Below are positions 27,197-38,787 of a stretch of 64,000 bases of DNA, piece by piece. The stretch lies in contig CM060900.1 in the NCBI GenBank assembly GCA_030762935.1, positions 403,147,632 to 403,211,631 on the forward strand, given 5' to 3'. Position 1 is the stretch's first letter. Every line of letters begins with the position of its first letter. A program made the translations under genes and the position numbers. The DNA is from Hymenopus coronatus (lineage: Eukaryota; Arthropoda; Insecta; Mantodea; Hymenopodidae). The notes beneath the pieces were generated by a model. It was not told the origin of the DNA, did not search any database, and saw only the letters and a program-made list of their open reading frames with translations.

Positions 27197-27348
27197 ATAG
27201 GCAGGCATGTTGAAATATTCTGATTTGAACTCTTCCGCCATTTCTCCAAATGTCTGCAGAGAATATTCACGTTTTGCCTGCTCAAATCCAAATGCTTCCA
27301 TGGGCTTGCTAACTTCTTTGGCAACACACTGAGGGCACCTCCAATCCC
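27197..27348 (-). CDS. Kdm5: KDM5 exon, end of PHD1 and start of the JmjC-proximal region
   Basis: This 152-bp exon begins with two bases that complete the glycine codon left open by the PHD1 exon. It then encodes [15 protein letters not shown] through YFNMPAY. The CPQC pair finishes the C4HC3 finger. The downstream '[20 protein letters not shown]' segment is the strongly conserved linker that leads into the JmjC domain. The acceptor is tttctttttag|gg and the donor tat|gtaagt, both consensus. There is no stop or frameshift. The reading frame runs phase 0 into the exon at 11466-11621. Confidence 0.96.
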
Positions 27349-28074
27349 CTAAAAAGAAACATTTCCACTTATTTTCAGAGTTATTATTTGGCAACACCTG
27401 TGACCTTTACTGCTAAAAGCTATATAGTTTTTGTCATTGATTCATGCAATATCACTAATGTTCCATAACTAAATATCCTTAAAAGTGCAAAACTATTTAC
27501 TTTCTAATTTTTACTGCTGGGCAATTTATGTTGAAAGGCATAAACCCCTTCATCTTGGAATATTGAAATATCTGCATAATACACTTCCCTAGAATGCTTT
27601 CCATCAGACAACACTATACTTTTCTTGGATGGATGTCAAAAGAAATTATTTGCACCTGACCTACACATGGTAAAAGCCTACCTTTTCTTAGGCTATTTAA
27701 AAACATGGTTGGTGCAGGTTATCACATTTTCTCTCCAAGTCCATCAAATTTATTCAGAGACTTTTAGGTTCCTAATCCTCTGAAACCTCAACAGGATGTA
27801 AGACACTATTATTTCTAAAAGGTATAAATTCAGAATCTTGAGCTCAAATGGCTATAAGAAACAGAGAAAGAAGAGGGGGGGAAAAAAAAAGAAGGAAGTA
27901 TTACATTCACATGACTTTCTGTACAAATTAACCAATTACTGTTTATTTTATATAACATCAATAAACTATTCTTACAAAAGTTTTTCAAAAATAGTTTCAT
28001 TGCAACATATAAAAACTTGGTTGGTGTATTCTGGTGTAGAAACTGCATACTCTTTCCTGACATTAAATTATGGT
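27349..28074. other. Intron, no feature
   Basis: No exon or transposon was recognised between the PHD1-end exon and the 3' end of LINE-A copy 3. There is a short purine-rich tract at 27865-27898. Confidence 0.5.
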
Positions 28075-28319
28075 GTTAAAAAAAATAAATGTACTCAAAT
28101 ATTAAAACCAATAATGAACATTCACCTTGTGGGTGCCTGTTTCGTTGTCCTTTTAGCCACCATATTCCTGCTCTAAACCATGCTATTCCCCTCCTTTCTT
28201 CCTCTTTCCCAACTAGCTTTTATGGGCATATAAAACACAAGTGATCTTTGCTCTGACAGCTGATTAAACAATTTTTCAATTTCTATATTTACAAATATTT
28301 TTCTTGCTCCCTTCCAAAA

Positions 28320-28333
28320 ACCTTTATAATTTG
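28320..28333 (+). repeat. 14-bp direct repeat (left) flanking the fold-back insertion
   Basis: ACCTTTATAATTTG occurs here and at 28860-28873. Removing the 526 bp between, plus one repeat, restores continuous LINE-A sequence. Confidence 0.85.
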
Positions 28334-28859
28334 GATACATAGAGTCAGACTGAAAAATTCAACGCCATAGCTGGGATTTGAACCACGGATCTCCCGATCT
28401 CTAGCTGGTTGTTCTGCCACTGACCAACCATGGCAACATGATGGCATAGCATTGAATTTCTCAACTGACTCTCATGTTTACTGGTAAACCACAAGGTGAT
28501 TTCAAATTATTTTGAGATAACAACCCCAATGGCGACTTACAATATTGTAAGTACTTTAGACCCAGGATTCATAGTATAGCCAACTATTATGGTCAATTGG
28601 TACTGGAATAATTGTTTTTTCACATAAGCCGTGTGTAGGACAGGAGTTGGATAGGTAGAGTCAGACTGAAAATTCGAGTCAGTTGAGAAATTCAATGCTC
28701 TGCCAGCATGTTGCCATGGTAGCTCAGTGGCAGAGCAACCGGCTAGAGTTTGGGAGATCCATGGTTCAAATCCCAGCTATGGCATTGAATGTTTCAGTCT
28801 GACTACCTATCCAATTCCTGTCCTACACATGGCTTATGTGAAAAAACAATTATTCCAAT
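28334..28859. mobile_element. Dimeric fold-back insertion with two tRNA-like cores
   Basis: The insert has two inverted copies of a unit running from 'gagtcagttgagaaattcaa' to 'tttcagtctgactac'. The unit at 28343-28480 is on the minus strand and the one at 28655-28815 on the plus strand. Each contains a tRNA-like core with an A box 'ggtagctcagtgg' (degraded in the first) and a B box 'ggttcaaatcc'. The plus unit is bracketed by further inverted arms (28592-28655 and 28795-28859, 'ggaataattgttttttcaca'). About 110 bp of unique sequence separates the units. The 14-bp flanking duplication suggests retroposition-like integration; no poly(A) tail is seen. Confidence 0.8.
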
Positions 28860-28873
28860 ACCTTTATAATTTG
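28860..28873 (+). repeat. 14-bp direct repeat (right) flanking the fold-back insertion
   Basis: A second ACCTTTATAATTTG; see the left copy. Confidence 0.85.
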
Positions 28874-30130
28874 TTTCTCTTTTCCTCCCAATATCACCTA
28901 AACCATTATTTTCTAAGTTGTTTCTTAAATAACTTACCCAACTTGTATTTGTAAACTTGTTTCTTGGTATTTCAAACATTTATAAAGCAAATTACCATCT
29001 TCTAAATTTAGGATCCTATACCAATATTTTAAAGCCCTCTCCATAACTAATCCTTTCTTGCCACTCTCCCCATTTCAATTTGAGTTACTTCATTTGCTGT
29101 TGCTCTTGGCAACCCCAAAACTTCCTTACAAACTATCCTGTGGACAATATCCACAACTTCACATCAATTTTCGAGACCCCATATTTCAATACCATATCAC
29201 GTCCTAACCATGGAACTATATAATCTTTCCAACCATTTCACTTCCATCTCTGGCATTTTATATAAACAACCTCTCACTGCCATTATTGCTGCTTTTCCTT
29301 TTGCTAATACTACATTCTTTTGTTTCTCCCATTTACCTCCTACATCTATTTTTCTTCCTAAATAAGTGTAATCACACACTATTTTATATTCTTTACTTCC
29401 TTTTCTCGATTTCTCATAATTACTCAATTTAAATCCTCTCTTAAACACTACTATTTAGCTCCCATTCTATACTGTAATTATCTATTTCTTGTAAAGACAA
29501 CTTTAGACCATTTACAGTAATGAAACCCATTACCAGGTTATCTGCAAAAAGGAGACCAGGAATTGTACATTGTTAAATACAGGCAAAAGCTTGTTACTAT
29601 TACCTACTTATGTTCTGTAGTATGTCATCAATATACAGATTGAATAAAATTGCATCCCTGACATAGCCCTTTTTCTTGGGACATTTCTCTAGTTATTGCC
29701 CCTTCATCATACTTTAAGCAGAAAGTGTTATCTTTATATAAGCCTTTCAAAATAGTTACCATTTGATTTACTAACTCCTTTCTTAAATATTTTGTACCAT
29801 AATACTTGTAGTTTTATTCTGCCAAATGCTTTCTCTAAATCAATTAAAAGCCATACATATTTTTCCTTTTTATTTCTTAAGCATTTGTCTATTAGTGCTT
29901 TTATAATAAAAACATTATCAACAGTTTTCCTCCCTTTCCTAAAGCCCATTTAAAATTCTGAGAGATACTCTTCTACCCATACTTGCAATTTGTCTGCCAG
30001 AATTCCTGTATAAACTTTTCTCACATTTGATAGTAGAGCTTTGCCCCCATAATTGTTCGGTTTGTTCATTATCCTCTTTACCTTTATATATGGGCTGTGT
30101 AATAGCTGTTCTCTGCTTTCTGATGTATAT

Positions 30131-30523
30131 CCTTTTGTTCTCATAATATTAAATGAATATGTTAATATATTAACTTGGTTCAGATTTTTATCTATTTATA
30201 AATTGCCCAGGTATACCATCTATTCCTGGCACTTTATTTCTTTTAATTGTTTTGATCTGATTCATTGCTTCATCCTTGGTTATGGCTCTAACAAAAATCT
30301 AATGTAGTTGTTTTCTCCAGCTTTATGAAGTATAATCCTTTTGTTCTCATTATATTAGATAAAAATGTTAATATATTAACTCGGTTCAGATTTTTACCCC
30401 ATTCTTTTGTAAATTCCCCAGGTATACCATCTATTCCTGGTGCTTTATTTTTTTTTTAATTTTTTTTATCTGATTTGTTGCTTCATCCTTGGTTAGAGCT
30501 CTATTCAAAGTCTCAATGTAGTT
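30131..30523. repeat. Tandem duplication inside LINE-A copy 3
   Basis: About 190 bp (30131-30313) is repeated at 30335-30523. Shared blocks are 'atccttttgttctcat', 'gttaatatattaact', 'ggtataccatctattcctgg', 'cttcatccttggtta' and 'atgtagttgttttc'. It covers the start of the RT domain ('PGIDGIPGEF') and duplicates it out of frame. Confidence 0.85.
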
Positions 30524-30544
30524 GTTTTCTGTTCCTGGAATAGC

Positions 30545-32600
30545 CTTTGATTAAATTAGATTAGAAAGCATTCTGTAAGTCCATTTTGGCCAGCAACCCA
30601 CAGAAAATAGAACTTGTTAAGGTACATAAATATATACATTGTTTATATCCTACGAAAATAATAATGTAAAAAGCTCTAGTGCTAAAAGCACAGGTAATAA
30701 AAACAGCAGAATAGACACATAATCACATCATTGGGCTTTTGAGGCCTGTACATCACTGCACTATACTTAATGTGCTCCACAAAGGCTTTATGTACTTCCT
30801 CATTTGCATGCACATGTAAACAAAGGGTATCCGAAAATTACTGTTAAAATGTATAAATATAATTTCATTATGCAACACTGACGAATTGTCAGATGATAGC
30901 TTTCTAAATATTGACATAGCTTTTACTAGTAATTATATAAAACTAAAATTATCATTGTACTATGTACACTCCTATATGCATTCATGTCGCAATTTACAAT
31001 ACATATTTACAAATATATTACAGCATTTACAATGCAAAAATGCACAAATTTACAACTATGTACTACAGTAAAAAATTCATCTGACACATTCATGCAAGTC
31101 TAAATATATAGCAGTTTAATTTGTGTATAAAAACACACCCTCACACCCCACCCTTCAATTAATGCTGAATCGTTGCATCCATTATTTATGTTTAATTTGT
31201 CTGTTACATTAAAAAAGAAATGGTTGAAAATAACTGCAACCTTTTGAGGATCATTAGTTTGTTGATTACCAGTATACAGTGCAATTGAGGAGCTTTCTTG
31301 AGAGCTGTTACCTGTTTCTCTTTTTATTGTGTTCCAGATAGATTTTATTTTATTATCAGAATTGCATCTCTCTTCATTACAATGCAATATTTTAGCAGCT
31401 TTTATTGTTTCTTTTATCTTGTAGTGACATTCTAAGTTTGCGGTCTTATTATGTTTCATTTCTTGGTTTAATTCCTGTTTACATTTACAAGAAGTTTTAA
31501 TACCTAATGTAATCCAGGTGTTATTTTCCTTACATATTTTACTGTATTTATCTGGAAAGGGTGCTACAAAACGAGAGTTGAAATGTTGTAGGAAATGATT
31601 GAACTTGTCATTTAGTCCATCTATTTCATAGACTTAAGTCCACAATTCTTGTTGAAGGGCATATTTAATCATTTTGAGGGTGCTTTCAACCTCTTTCATG
31701 ATCTACAATATATATAGTTTGATTTTCACTTTAGGTTAATCTCTTTAATAAAAAGTATTTGTGCCTCATGATCTAAAAGGCCATTTGCAAATAGCAAGGT
31801 TGTAGAAGTTTTAATTCTATTTCTATTTATGAATATGTTATTTATTGCTGAAGATGAGCCACCCTGAATTCTTGTAGGAATATATACTGTGTGAGACATG
31901 TTGTAGGTAAACAATATAGAATCAAGTTGATCCTTTCGGAGACTATGTATAAGGTAATCATATTTATGTCACCACAAATTATCAGTTTTGGTTTTAATAT
32001 AAACTTTAAGGAATCATCTGTTTTTTGAATACCTTGTATTTACCTTGTGGCGATTGGTATAGAGCTTCTATTACAAAATTTAGTTGACTTATGTTTAGCT
32101 GAAGTATGCGCATCTCTATGTCTAGCTCAAAGCAAAATCTGTTAAGTTCAATGACTTTATAAGGCACATCATCCCTTACAAATATGCAAACCCCTTCTTT
32201 TTTGTAAATTTTGCCTTGAATATGCTGCTCCTAGAGAGTACCCAAGCAGTGAAATTGACATGAATTCCTGTTCTGTTAGGTGATGTTCGGATAAGCATAA
32301 AACTTGTGGCTGTAGTTTTTCAAAGGTAAGACTAAGATAAACTTCATCAACTTTGTTTCTTAAACCCTGATATTTTGGTGAAATATACATGAGTTACTGC
32401 TATTTCCTATATTCCTACAATTTTTTGTTGATGAACTTCTATTTATTTCAACTGACTTTAGAATTCTTTCATGGCTATTTTTGGGAATTCTCTTTAACCT
32501 AAAAAAGTCCTATCAGATATCACAGCAGGAATTCTACCCATACTTCTGTTAGCAATTAGCTGTGAAAGCTACCTTTCGCCTCTAGATTTGAGGTGCAGAC
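30545..32600 (-). mobile_element. LINE-B (second non-LTR family), nested in LINE-A copy 3
   Basis: Minus-strand endonuclease pieces read 'LCLSEHHLTEQEFMSI' (about 32310), 'RFCFELDIEMRILQLN' and 'FVIEALYQSPQGKY'. Then come 'SDNKIKSIWNTIKRETGNSS' and 'PQKVAVIFNHFFFNVTDKLN' (31360-31180), the spacer that usually precedes RT in CR1/Jockey-like LINEs. RT itself is missing, so it is truncated at its 3' side. LINE-A linker flanks it on the right and LINE-A RT start on the left, which supports nesting. I could not find a clear target-site duplication. Confidence 0.65.
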
Positions 32601-34915
32601 CATGAGATGTATAAGCATCTCGGCCTATACATCATAATCTATCATACCATCCAAACTTTCATATGCATACAGAGTTGAAAAATAACCTAGCCATTCTTTT
32701 TTACCTATGTCAGGTTTGAGTGTGTATTTTTTATATAATGCTTTTACACCCTTTCGTATTTTAGTTACATTATATTGAGCAGTAATGTTAATTAGCTTGT
32801 TAGCCTTTTTCATTCTCCATAGACATTTTTTATTTTGTAGTACCTCCTCATAATAGTATATACTTTTTAGATATTCTTCTTTAGATTGGATAACCCTGTA
32901 TTTCCCTCCATTTTACTAGATTTGCTTTTATAATGGGTTTGTTCATTTTACATTCATCATCAAACTAATCTTCATTCCCATTTTTTCCCTTCTTTTTAAC
33001 TTTCATTTTCTCTCTTGCCCAACACATAGTAAAATTCAGAATATTAATTGTATTTTCAATATTGTAACATTTTAAGTTATTTGCTATCCCATATTGGCAA
33101 ATTTTTCCTATACCAGAATCATGAGGATATTTAAAATTTGCCTTACATTCTTCCCTCCACTTGAATTTAACGTATTCTCTTTTACCTAAGTTATTTTCCC
33201 CTTTTTGATGAGTTGTTACATTTTGTGACTTAATTTTTATGTCAGTTATTAATGGAAAATTCCCACTACTAATGACTTATATTTGATATTTCAAAATCAT
33301 TTAAAATATAGTTCAAAATACAAAGTCAATTACCCTCTGGCCATTCTTATTTATATATCTAAATTCTCCATGTTCATCATCACTGTGTTTCCCAATAAGT
33401 ATCTCAAGACCATTTAATTCACAAAAATCAACAAATTTGTCCCTTCCTCTCTCCAGAACCTTGTCTTTACTATGTCTAATATTCTCAGTTTTTTCCTCTT
33501 ACATTGTTATTTTCCCAACCATTGATTGAATTTAAATTATTTTCCCCTATTCTTACATTAAAATCTCCTATAATTATGATTTCTATATTTAGGTATTGGT
33601 CTCTTAACCTCTCTATATATTTATCTAAAAAATAATACAATTTTGTGGAACACGGAGGTGGTCTGGGGCTTATACCCTATACCCACACATATTATACCAT
33701 CATATAACAGTTTATCTTCCATTATTATCCAAAGCACTTACCGGTATTCAGACAATATTTCCTTAATGTTTTGCTCAGGTTTCTTTTTACAAAAAATCCT
33801 AGCCCTCCTGATGGTCTCCCTTTCTTTGTAATCAACTCACCCTTTCTTCCTACATAATTAAAATGCTTAATACAGTATGCTCCTCATTTTATAACCATGT
33901 TTCCATGACAGCTAAATAATCAAATATCCCCAGTATATGATGTAGAGATCCCGTATATACAAAATTTTATTTTTTAACCGTTCACAGTTCCAAAATCCTA
34001 ATCGCCTAATTATCTGCTATTGTGATTCCGTTCTGTCCCTTGGTAAAATAAACTTCTCCAGCGTCCTTTTGCTTCTCAACTAAATACTCTTTTTTGGCAT
34101 CTGCTTGCTACCATTTGGTGAAGTTAAAATATTCTTGTCTCCCATACTCTCCTCTCTTCTCTGATCATCTTGACTGCTTGCTTCCCCTGCTCACAGTGTA
34201 ATGTCTCCATGCCTGCTTCCTCTTCTCTGCCAAACCATGTAAACCATGTACTCTCTTTCTTCAAAGGTGACACCCCCTTTTTTCCTGTTGTTGATGTTTC
34301 TCTTGACATAGTCATTGACGTCATAGCCTGCCTTTCATCATATCTCTGGTACGTGTCTAGCTGTTCCGTTCTACTCAGCTCTGCTGTAGGCATATCTTCT
34401 GAAGTAGCCAATGCCACCATATGCTGTGTTCCATCCTCTGTGTTGGACTTTATCTCACTTGTACTTGCTGTAACTGCATGTTGATACCATAAATTGTTAA
34501 AAGTTTGCTGACTAATTTCCTTTCTACTTGGCCTACAGCTCCATTTGGCTGTCTTTCCTGTAGAAGTTGCATTTACCCCTTCAATCCAAAGCTGCAGATT
34601 TCTAACATATGCACATTTTCCTGCCTCTTGCACTTCCATCATGCATCAGATTAAATTTTGTTTTACATTTCTTTGGGCTGGTGTTAAATCCTTATTGATA
34701 AAAATATTTATGCCTTTCAACATCTTTGCTTTTCCAAGTATTTCGTGTATTAGTTGCATTGTTGAAAACTGTGCTATGATTGGTCTTTTACCTATATGCT
34801 TTCCATAATCTCCCATCCTTGTAATTCTATTTTTAGATTGTCTTTCAATATTTGGGATATTTCTTGTGCTGGCCAAACTCTTCTTCCCTCTTTCACATCT
34901 ATACTGAGTTTCTTC

Positions 34916-34942
34916 TGGGCCAGGATTTTGTTCAACACCTCC
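34916..34942 (-). other. 2A-like ribosome-skipping motif in LINE-A ORF
   Basis: Residues 19-27 of the frame beginning at 34996 read GGVEQNPGP, matching the (D/G)(V/I)ExNPGP consensus. A hydrophobic N-terminal stretch (MGISILALLMI) precedes it directly. In known 2A peptides the ribosome fails to form the Gly-Pro bond, here residues 26/27. APE-type LINEs with N-terminal 2A motifs are known from several invertebrates. Activity of this one is inferred. Confidence 0.75.
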
Positions 34943-35369
34943 AATCATTAATAGAGCTAGAATTGAGATTCCCATTATTAAGCAGTTTATCACCACACTT
35001 CACTCAATTCCCCTTTTTTTAAATTTCATTCTCATGAATATTCCTATTCTTGCCCTGTATACTGAAATGTCCACTCCCATTGCTGTTTATGCCACTTTTC
35101 TTTCATACTTCGGGAACCCACAGATAACACATCCTTCCTCTTCCAATGCTCACTTAGCACTCCGCCTTGCAAATGACTGATGACACAAAAATAGATATTT
35201 GAAAGCACTATACTTTTGCCAACCCCTTAAGATTTCCCAATAATACAAAATTATGCAGAATCCCTTTCAGCTGAAGAGGATTTCACACACTCTTCCCAGA
35301 AAATTCAAGATACAAACATTTTATGCCATATGAATGTATAAAAATATGGTAATTTAATCAAATTTGTTA

Positions 35370-35655
35370 CCTATTTTGGAGAAAATTCCAAGATTTTAAA
35401 AAGTCTCATCTAAAGAGTAGTTTAAGAAATGGATTTTCTTAAAAATCTGTGTTGCATGTTTGAAAGACACAGAACCTAAATACCAAGTTTAGCACCTATC
35501 TTACTTTTCATTTTGGGGTGATGGGATGCATGTGCATGCACACTCTTTCTCCAATTTTATTTTTATTTAGGAGCCTCAAAACATATATTTATGGTGAAAT
35601 CTCAACAATGAGCTTCTGAGTCGAACACAGTATTTCCTATTACCTACTATAGGTG
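35370..35655 (+). repeat. Unclassified dispersed repeat R, copy 2
   Basis: Diverged copy of 21485-21761 in the same orientation. Blocks such as 'agagtagttta', 'ctaaataccaa', 'gcatgcacac' and 'aaaacatatattta' are conserved. It is non-coding and unassigned. Confidence 0.55.
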
Positions 35656-36489
35656 GCTGACTGAGAAAATAAATAGGAAAAACTTACTGAGAAATCACAT
35701 ATAGTGCTTAAGGTTTAACTTTGCTGTGTATTAGTAACTCAAGTTTAAGAGTAGCTGGAGAGCCATTGAAGTTCAATAAATACCACCTTAAAACAGTAGT
35801 GGTATACCCTACAGGACGTGCAACAATGAGGACATGACTTGGGTAACATGTGACTGTGTCAAGGGACTCTGGGCTGCAGACTCTGCATACAAAAGATAGA
35901 AAAAGTGTAACATATTATCAGTATCTGTGAAGCTTTGGCACAAGGGTGCAGGGATCACGAATTCAATTTTGGTGAAACTGAACTCTTTCCCATATGGCAC
36001 TATGTCATATACTACAGTGCTGCCAGTCTATGTATCCAGCACAGCTATCACTGCTGCTCCCCACTTGGCTTCAGTGCCATGAAGTTGGCAGCTGTGCATG
36101 CACCTCTTCCACCCTTCCAAGGTCATCCAAGGACCCTGGGTTAGGATGTCATTAGTCAAGCTAAATAGTAAGACCAAAATTCTAGTAATTCTCAGGTGAG
36201 ATCTGATCCAAACCATTCTATTGTACACATGTTCTTTTAGGGGATTCATACTAATCTTCATACTTTATCTTCTGTAAAAGTATGATGTGAATATCATATT
36301 GTACAAGTATTTCCAGGCTAGTGAAGCATTTTGGCACTTGTAGTATCGTGTGTTCTGACTAGCTGTGTTGGGTGACGCATTCTTTGTCCTTGTTATACAC
36401 TGGTCAGAACACTATGTAGCAGTAGTACAACTAGGTTTGACCCTGAGTGGTTTCCCGGGTGTGATTGATTCCCTGTGTACATGTGTGCA
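35656..36489. other. Intron, no certain feature
   Basis: No coding motif. A small imperfect inverted repeat (gtgttctgactag at 36350 with ctggtcagaacac at 36400) lies just upstream of LINE-A copy 2 and could belong to its 5' untranslated region. Confidence 0.35.
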
Positions 36490-37451
36490 TGTGCATATAT
36501 ATATTTGGCGAGGGGGGGAGCAGCAATTTTAGCAAGAGAAAATATTTAGTTAAACTATTGTTTCTTTAAGAGTATTAATTTTGTTCTCATTGTTACATGT
36601 ACAACATATGTATCTTTGTACTGTTCAAGACTTCTATACTTTACATGATTCCGACAACTGAAGAAACATCACAACATGCACATGAGCTAACAGCTATAAT
36701 GAAACAGATAGAACATATAACAATGCAGACATCACAAGATACATCACCACCAAAGAAAATAGTGTTGCCAAGGAAGGAGGAGAGGGATGCAAAAAAGGGG
36801 AATGAGGCATGGTGCCAGTGGAGTGAAGTGTCCAGCAGGGAAGAAGAGGCAGAGACAGAAAGAAGGGGAGCAGCAGCAGAGTCACAGCTCGGAAGAAGGG
36901 GAAACTATCATGTCACCACATGTAAGCATTCTTGTGCTACAGAAAGAATGCCAAAAAAATCAATGGAATGTTACAGGCTGAGAAGTAATCAAAACTTAAA
37001 AAAAGTTCAGAGCTTTTAGGGACAGAACAGGATTGCAATAGTAGAAAGTAAGGCACTGGGGTTTTTGGAACTGTGAAGGTTTGAAAAACATTATCTTTAT
37101 TGGAAGTTTACAACATTTACTGAAGAAGCTAGACTATCTGGCAGTGGGAGAAACTTGGCTAAAAGAGGACAATTTAGAAATATAAGGTTATAACTATGTG
37201 GGGAGAAGGGGAGAAATATCAGCAAAAAAAGGGGAAGTATCAGGAGGGTTGGGATTTTACATTAGGACCGCCAGTACAACAGTTACAGAAATGTGGTGCA
37301 GGTCAAAAGAGATTTTATGGATTATAATTCACAAACATCTAGATGATGGAAACATATGTGTAGGTATAGTTTATAACCCACCTTGCAGTTCCATAATCCA
37401 GACTTATATAATTTTTTTAAAGAAAGATATACAGGGACTAAGGAATAAATA

Positions 37452-38787
37452 CGAGGGCGATCCAGAAAGAAACTGCCGTTTGTGCTTAGCACATGAAGTG
37501 GCAGGGGTAGCGCCGTTTTCTACACATCAGTGTGCACAGTGGTCAGTATGCTTCTAGCTATCTAAGGAAGAGCATTGTACTGTCTTGTGCTTGAGAGATA
37601 TAACCTCAAAACATGAGCGCCACAATAGAAAATGCCACCAAGTGTGAGGTGCGCCGTGTTATAAGATTTCTTTTGGCAAAACATCACTCAGCAGCCGAAA
37701 TTCATCGTGAATTGTGTGCAGTATGTGGTCCTAACATTATGAGTGAAGGTGTTCTCCATCAATGGGTACGATTTTTTAAAAATGGAAGAACTAACATTCA
37801 TGAAGAATACAGGAGTGGTATGCCTACTCTTGTCAATGATGACCTGGTGGTAAAAGTGGATGGAAAAGTTCGTGAGAACCGTCGGTTCACAATAACGGAA
37901 CTTTCTGATCATTTTCCCGAAATTTCTCGGATTCTTTTGCACGATATAGTGACCAAACACCTAGGCTATCGCAAGTTTTGTGCTCGTTGGGTACCAAAAC
38001 TGCTGATTGACGACCACAAAACCAAAAGAATGAGTTCTGTCATGGACTTTCTTTCTCAGTATGCCACTGAAGGAGAAGCATTTTTGAACAAAATTGTTAC
38101 TGACGATGAAACTTGGGTGGCCTAAGTGAATGTTGAGACAAAACGGCAGTCAATGCAATGGGGACATACCGCTTCTCCAAGCAAGCCAAAGAAAGCCATC
38201 AAACTTTATCTGCGAGGAAAGTCATGGCTACGGTTTTTTGGGATGCTAAGGGCATCTTACTCGTTGAATTTATGGTATGTGGCACGACTGTCAATTCTGA
38301 AGCCTACTGTGAAACATTGAAAAGACTAAGAAGGGCAATCCAAAACAAGCGTCGTGGTCTTCTGTCATCTGGTGTTGTGATTCTGCATGACAACGCTCGC
38401 CCGCACACAGCTCGAAGAACAAATCAACTTTTGGCCAGTTTCAAATGGGACGTTTTTGACCATCCCCCCTACAGACTGGACTTAGCTCCCAGTGATTTTC
38501 ATCTGTTCCCATACATGAAACAGTGGCTTGCATCTCAGCGTTTCGGCAATGACAAAGAGCTTCATCACGCCGTGACGGGTTGGCTACGTTCACAGGCGGC
38601 AGAGTTTTATGCATAGGGTATTTCAAAGACTGTTAAAAGGTATAACAAGTGCTTGAATTTCTTCGGAGAATATGTAGAAAAATAGAAGAAATGTTGTATT
38701 TTTCATATATAATAATAATAAAATTGTTATATCTCAACTGGATTAATTTTTATTTCCAAACGGAGGTTACTTTCTGGACCGCCCTCA
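37452..38787 (+). mobile_element. Mariner element, complete with both TIRs
   Basis: 1336 bp flanked by TA (37450-37451 and 38788-38789). Left terminus cgagggcgatccagaaag and right terminus ctttctggaccgccctca are inverted, with an adjoining inner match (aaactgccgtttg / caaacggaggtt). The transposase starts at 37613 (MSATIENATKCEV) with two HTHs, 'GYRKFCARWVPKLL' and 'TDDETWVA'. After 38215 it continues in another frame with 'LHDNARPHTARRTN' and 'LDLAPSDFHLFPYM'. The D..D34D spacing is correct (34 residues between the last two Asp). Lesions are a stop after DETWVA, one frameshift near 38215 and a stop after 'AEFYA'; the C-terminal 'KCLNFFGEYVEK' follows it. Confidence 0.95.

Larger units (their letters stand above)
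28075..35030 (-). mobile_element. LINE-A copy 3, near full length, with two nested insertions
   Basis: In transcription order (right to left) it contains an ORF start with a 2A-like peptide (34996-34646) and an ORF1-like RRM region 'GKRPIIAQFSTMQ' with 'INIFINKDLTPAQR'. A basic/acidic ORF1 tail follows (34642-34124), then a decayed APE endonuclease (about 34000-33300) and the linker 'GVKALYKKYTL' (about 32750). LINE-B interrupts at about 32600-30545. RT follows with 'APGIDGIPGEF' (about 30430), 'RKGRKTVDNVFIIKALID' (29940) and 'IDLEKAFGRIKLQVLW'. The C-terminal region has 'CDYTYLGRKIDVGGKWEKQ' (29360) and 'WLERLYSSMV'. A fold-back insertion sits at 28334-28859. Stops are frequent; the extreme 3' end is approximate. 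Confidence 0.85.

Noticed and set aside
28321..28873. CRISPR-like or tandem array
   Set aside because: The repeats are two inverted units, not regularly spaced direct repeats, and the context is a eukaryotic intron.
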